In this document: positions 58,969 through 64,000 of the stretch, piece by piece
Numbering within the stretch: the first letter of the stretch is position 1
How the letters are laid out: each line of letters opens with the position of its first letter
Source: Trichobilharzia szidati
Lineage: Eukaryota > Platyhelminthes > Trematoda > Strigeidida > Schistosomatidae
Assembly: GCA_944472155.2 (NCBI GenBank)
Contig: OX235277.1
Coordinates: forward strand, 15,758,804 to 15,822,803
Length of the DNA stretch: 64,000 nucleotides
Direction: 5' to 3'
Notes under the pieces: generated by a model
Told to the model about the DNA's origin: nothing
The model's database searches: none
The model's input: the letters and a program-made list of their open reading frames with translations, nothing else
Program-made: the position numbers and the translations under genes

Positions 58969-59690
58969 TATGCACTTAACACACTAAAAATTGTTAGTAT
59001 TTTCTTTATGGAATGGTTCATGAAATCTATCAATCTAAAAAGGGGAAATGAATTACAAATTCTCTACTCTTCACTCATTACCTCTGAAGAGAGTAAAGGT
59101 TTCTGCGACCACTCCATCTGTGCTAAACTATTCTCAGTCATATTCCTAATTTGGCTTCATCCAATTTCGAGTTTTTGCATGCAGTTTGTGTATCTTACTC
59201 GTATTATGTAGATTGACGTTCATAATTTCACTCTGAACAATATCCTGCATTATTTCACTTGTCACCTTTGTTTAATTCAGTACAAATTCTAGCAACCTTT
59301 GTTCCATCCGAATTGTCAGACTGTTTGTTGCATTGATGCACTAATAACCTGTAAATCTTATTATTTCTACATTGCTCCATTTGCGATTCATCTGTTTCAT
59401 GGAAAACTTCACAAATTGCACGACCAATTATTAATTGTCAAAATTCATATCATAATTATTATGAAAAATACTTTCATTACTGTGCTATACTACTGATTAA
59501 CAAGAGCAAGTAGTATCACTTCACACCTTGAGTGAAATTTCATAACAATTCAGCCTATATGATTGTTGATATTCTGGTTTATGTTCCGTAATTACCCTCT
59601 TATACTTCAGCGCTCTCTGCACAGCATTATCTATTTTTATTCCAACTTTTGTTGACTATTCTCTATTTGAAATGAAGAGTTGAAAATTTT
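58969..59690 (+). repeat. Right half of the repeat interrupted by the satellite
   Basis: Continues the sequence left off at 39030; matches 63200-63990 (minus its 186-bp insertion) and, inverted, 1660-2400. 88 codons open at 58945-59211 overlap the array edge and are not a gene. Confidence 0.85.
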
Positions 59691-60915
59691 GATGTATTTG
59701 TGGAGGAGAAAGGACGTTATACTAAACTTCTCCAGCCTCCGAGTCTCACTGCATCAATTACTTGACCTAAGTTGTCAGAACCTATGTGAATGAGTCAAAT
59801 CAACACACAGTGACTTCATATATTGAGTCTCTGTTTTGATTCCACCACAATTAACAGCTTCGAGGAACTCGAACACACAATTTTTACCAAACATTTTACA
59901 TAAAAATGAAACAACAAGAGGATTTCTGAAGTCACCGCACCTTTTGTGCTATCCGATTTCTAGAGAGAAAAATTATAGGCCTTGAAACATACAACCTAGA
60001 TATAATGATATCTTTCAACATCACAGCGTTATATACCTCAATTGGACAGACATTACTAAATGAGACCATTCAGCAATCACTAAGCAACGACAAACTCCTC
60101 ATACAACAATCAAAAGAGCGAGACGCAAGTTGGATGGACAGCATAAAGCTCTGCCTTAAAACATACTGGCAATTCAAAGGCCAAATATATGATCAAGTTA
60201 ATGGAACGCCAATGGAACCGTCAATATCAGATTCGATTGCAGAGGCAGTGACGCAAGGAATGGAAGACGTAATCCCACCAAAGATCAAACCTAAAATTTG
60301 CAGAAGTTACCTAGATGACACATTTGTTATACTCAAAAGAAACGAGTTGGATAAAACCTACAACTTAATAAACAACGTCATCAATCCCATCAAAATCATA
60401 AGAATAGATGAATCTGAGAATGAAATCACATTTCAATTCATCCTAATCAGGCGAAAAACCACAAAGCAATTAGAAACTCAAGTCAATATAAAGTCAACTT
60501 ACACGGAAACACAATTCCAAAACCAACAACCTAATTACATACAAAAAGCAATTGTGTACAAACAATACTCAAGAAGGCTAGGACTCATTGAGGCACTCCT
60601 ACCTTAAAGAAAATTGAAGAAAGATATTCTATGGGTGTCTTCCGAAATTGGATATGCACGGAATTTCATCAAAAGACGTATGTCCACCAGAAAACTTAAC
60701 AAATAAATACCCTCAAGGAAAACACACAAAAAAATGCCCCAGTATATATAAAGGATATCTCAGAAATCAATGTCAAATTCTCAATACTTGAGGAATCAAC
60801 ATCGCACACAAGCAAACCATTGGAAAACCAATGGTTCTCTAACCAATGTCAGCTCATGATGAAATCCTGTAACCAATCAACCAAATTCCTAAAAACCAAT
60901 ACTTGAAAATAAATT
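59690..60915 (+). mobile_element. Penelope-like element, internally deleted (copy E)
   Basis: Contains the upstream 'gatttctagagag' segment, an RT core (60005-60607), then a jump to 3' sequence. No GIY-YIG motif is seen. The last 95 bases (60817-60912) match the tail of the satellite monomer: 'ggttctctaac', 'atgtcagctcatgatgaaa', 'aaaaccaatacttg'. Dead element. Confidence 0.75.
60005..60607 (+). pseudogene. PLE reverse transcriptase core fragment
   Basis: 200 residues. Motif A reads SFNITALYTSI, with Asn where the family has the catalytic Asp. Motif B is QVNGTPMEPSIS, altered from the usual GTPMGSPIS. Motif C is RSYLDDTFVIL (about residues 99-109), intact. The frame ends early. Loss of the motif A aspartate alone should abolish activity. 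It parallels copy D at 37850-38300. Confidence 0.8.
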
Positions 60916-61059
60916 TGCTCAAATATATGTCAATCAAGAGACTCGAAATAAGATAAAACCAAAAAACCAAAATATAAATAATGAAATAGAAAATTCAAGA
61001 AAAACACAATGAGACCAATACTCTAAATGATGAATTCGACATTTCACGAAGTTGCTCGC

Positions 61060-61720
61060 TGGCTAGCAGATAGGGTAGAACCTGTCAGACAACGTCTAGC
61101 TAAACATACTTAATGCACATGACAAAATCATGGTTTCCCTAGGTGTGACTTCCCTATTCACGCAGATCTGTCTGCATGAGACTTGAGATATCATCTTTCA
61201 AGAATCTGATCTTCTTCGTCTACCAAAATTGGTATTTAACCTGCTTCTCTTGTTATGTACTAATGCTATACAATTCCAGTTTGACAACAAAATGTATCGC
61301 CAGGTTGATTGAGTGTCAATGGTGAGTCCACTGACTCCGATATTAGCTCATATTTTTATCGCCAGTCTGGAACAGACAATGCTCAAGTGTACAACTGGCG
61401 AAACATCAGCCACTATAAGTACATTGATGATACATTCATTGTGTGCAATCATTTAAGTCACAATTTGTTTCGATGAGACTTTGTCATCAATGTACACAAA
61501 AGCATCACCATCACGATGGAGCATGAAGATGATGGAAAATTCCATTATTTGAAAGTAAATTTGGAGAGAAAATACAAGGAACTTCCAACTGTGTATACAA
61601 ATTCACATATATCTTATTATTCCTATCTGCTGGAGCAGTTACTTTGGAAGAACTGAGTGGAGGGCCTACGTCAGCTTCTGAAAACATGTACTTCTTTGTG
61701 CATCAACACAATACTGATGA
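61060..61720 (+). mobile_element. Penelope-like element RT fragment (copy F)
   Basis: First lineage, as in copy B: FDNKMYRQVD, SPLTPILAHIFIASLEQTMLKC, then a frameshifted YIDDTFIVCN and MEHEDDGKFHYLKVNLERKY. Stops and shifts throughout. Confidence 0.7.
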
Positions 61721-62245
61721 ATGAAGAAAAACATTCTCTCCACGTAGTTACAAAAATGGGTAGCCACATTTCATCTCTCCTTATACATTTCAGAGTTATA
61801 GGTAAAATCGTCCGATGTAGGTCCATGATTCAATCAATCATTGCATATGACTGCTAAACAATAGTGACATCATGAATTAAGACAATGTTCACCCTGTAAA
61901 ATCACACCTTCGTATTTCGCCTCAACCTCACATATTTTTTTTGATAAAAGAGGAAGTTCAACTAAAATAGACTCACTGAAATAACAGATCGTATCAAAGT
62001 TTAAAAACAGCTGTTGAGATATTTTGTAGTAGATTTACAAATGCTATTCATCTTTCCTAATCACTGGTTCTGATTTATTGATAGTAACACGTGTCTAGCA
62101 ATTAGTTATCTAGACTGGGTTATATCAGCGAGGTTCACACTAAAGTGGCTGATATTAATGACTTGCTAATACAGTCATAAAAATGTTTGACACTCAATTT
62201 TTATGGCGCTAATATACTCACATAGTGAAATCCGAAATAATTTTC
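61700..62245 (-). repeat. Inverted copy of 27790-28230
   Basis: Segments shared with the MEG intron region in opposite orientation. Contains about 130 bp (61925-62040) not shared. Confidence 0.6.
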
Positions 62246-62990
62246 TACTTTTGTTATCATATCTTTTCACTTACCCAATTCATTTTTCCGCATGACTCTC
62301 TGAAAGGATATTTTTTCTTGTACTTCTAAGATTTTCTATCACAATCACATCATCAATTTGCCATCTGACCTCATGTGCATCAAAGTTTTGATCTTCTCTT
62401 ATCTATTCACGTATCTAATAATAATATTCTCTTGTTACCACCCAACAACACAACTTCTTTATCAATTTTTTTAACAAACTTCTCTCGAACAATATATATA
62501 TATATATGTATATGTCGTAACACTTTAGACACCTTATAAATCAATACGCCACATAAGTCAGGCTTGAACAGTTGTATTACTGTAGCTTCAGCAAACCTGC
62601 GAAGACTTGAGGTAATTTGTACGTAAATAATTTCGAATGATTCCAGCACATCTACTCGATGTCCTGTGTCAAACAGATGTTTGGCGATTGAAGAGCCTTA
62701 AATACTCGGATCCTTCAACCTGAGGCTTCTTGGTACAGGATCACACAATCTGACGTAGGCTCTCCGTTCTGCACTTCCAATGTTACTGCTCCAGCAGATA
62801 CATGTAAATTGGTATATACAGTTGGAAGAAACATGTATTTCCTCTCCAAATTTACGTTCAAATAATGGAATTTTTCATCATCATATTGTTCCATCGTGAG
62901 AGTGATTCTTTTGTGTACATTGTTGAAAGTGTATAATATAGACCAAGCGTGACTCAATTCATCGCATCCAATGAGTGTGCCATCAACGTA
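62246..62990 (-). mobile_element. Penelope-like element 3' part (copy G)
   Basis: The minus strand carries HKRITLTMEQYDDEKFHYLNV (62715-62957) and, further on, a Gly-His-Arg-Val-Asp region near 62660. The end of the element (62280-62560) on the plus strand resembles 7640-7870 in the same orientation, so the fragment is rearranged. Confidence 0.65.
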
Positions 62991-62999
62991 TATTCAAAA

Positions 63000-63990
63000 T
63001 ATTCAAATGAATATTGTAGATTCATCATAATTGAAACAGAAATGTCAAGTGAAAAGTCGCAAATATTTCAATGTGTATATGACGGTATGCAATCTGAGTT
63101 GAACAAGAACAGCATTTGGATATAACCGTTTTATTTCACTTTGACTTTCGCCATGCCTTCAAACAAATTCATAAAGGAGAATGATGCTTCGAAAAATACA
63201 CTTTACCCACTAAAGATTGTTTGTTTCTTCTTTATGGAATGGTTCATGAAATCTACCAATCTAAAAGACGTGTAGAAATAATAAAATTTGTACTCTTCCC
63301 TCATTACCTCTGAAGAGAGTAAAAGTTTGAAAGGTTTCCAGGCAGTAGGTGTTACGAACTTCCTGGAATAATTTGAGTGCCGACTCAGATTGAATCAATA
63401 ATGAAAATCCGAATAAATCTGCTGAAGAAGCCACGGCTTACACAGCGAAATGTTCAGAAAAATCATTGTTTTGGTTTTCGTAATACGCTGAGATTCATTT
63501 CAATAATTTATAAAGAGTAACGGTTTGTTCGACCACTCCATCTGCGCTAAACTATTCTCATCCATATTCCTAATGTGGCTCTATCCAACTTTGTGTTTTT
63601 ACATTCAGTTTGTGTATCCTTCTCGTATTATGTAGATTGACATTGATGATTTCACTCTGAACAACATCCCGCATTATTTCACTTGTCGCCTTTGTTTAAT
63701 TCAGTACAAATTCTAGCAACCTTTGTTCCATCCGAATTGTCAGACTCCTTGTTGCATGAAGCACTAATAACCCGTAAATCTTATTACTTATAAATACCTG
63801 CATTTGTGATACATCTACTTCATGGAAAACTTTACAAATTGCACGACCAATTATTTATTGTCAAAATTCACATAATTATTATTATGAAAAATTTACTTTC
63901 ATACCTATACTGTACTACTGATTATCAACAGCAAGTAGTATCATTCTACACTTTGAGTGAAATTTCATGCTAATCTAGCCATTATTATTG
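63000..63990 (+). repeat. Uninterrupted copy of the satellite-bearing repeat
   Basis: Aligns with 38800-39030 followed directly by 58975-59560, giving the empty site for the satellite at about 63206-63222. Carries its own 186-bp insertion. Confidence 0.85.
63329..63514 (+). mobile_element. 186-bp insertion with 12-bp target duplication
   Basis: Flanked by GAGTAAAAGTTT (63317-63328) and GAGTAACGGTTT (63515-63526); the related copy at 59092-59103 has a single GAGTAAAGGTTT. The insert resembles 17830-17965 inverted. No A/B box or coding frame seen. Confidence 0.7.
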
Positions 63991-64000
63991 TTGACATTTT

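Noticed and set aside
63430..63465. Hammerhead-like CTGAAGA...GCGAAAT in the 186-bp insertion
   Set aside because: Stem II cannot form next to the core, no stem I partner, and the related copy at 17.8 kb lacks the motif.

Overview
The window looks like nuclear DNA of a blood fluke (Schistosoma or a close relative). It is AT-rich and intron-rich. It carries Penelope-like (PLE), CR1/Jockey-like and SR2/RTE-like retroelement remnants, a CsRn1/Boudicca-type Gypsy element, a tRNA-promoter repeat with a hammerhead ribozyme (the schistosome Smα theme), and what reads as a micro-exon gene (MEG). I see no bacterial-style genes, no rRNA and no intact tRNA. The species and chromosome cannot be told from this sequence alone.

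Layout. 1-1250: inverted partial copy of the 5' part of the MEG, running off the window. 1.3-8.36 kb: repeats plus a decayed CR1/Jockey-like LINE (minus strand) and a decayed PLE tail with a GIY-YIG-type endonuclease remnant. 8364-13620: a young Gypsy/Ty3 LTR retrotransposon (minus strand) with near-identical 306-bp LTRs, a GGGT target duplication and a gag-pol frame broken by one TAG. 14.2-14.9 kb: PLE reverse-transcriptase remnant. 15.4-27.7 kb, perhaps to 30.2 kb: candidate MEG on the plus strand. It has a signal-peptide exon followed by about 16-17 exons of 6-27 nt, all multiples of three, all entered in phase 1, with no stop in that phase. 28.6-29.1 kb: SR2-like LINE insertion with a 15-bp target duplication. 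31.4-31.8 kb: relic of the hammerhead SINE. 36-39 kb: PLE remnants and dispersed repeats.

39031-58968 is a satellite of about 50 copies of a 402-bp monomer, over 99% identical: 48 units on the minus strand, then a head-to-head switch at 58240-58244 into about 1.8 units on the plus strand. Each monomer has RNA polymerase III A and B boxes followed by a complete 46-nt type I hammerhead core with a palindromic, loop-less stem III. The array sits inside a dispersed repeat whose uninterrupted relatives lie at 63.0-64.0 kb and 1.8-2.5 kb. The last 5 kb holds PLE copies in both orientations and more dispersed repeats.

Together this is one probable host gene of secreted, parasite-specific type, whose introns and flanks have been colonised by retroelements, next to a large self-cleaving-RNA satellite. 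Both the gene model and the satellite's biology are inferences from sequence signals; no transcript evidence was available.
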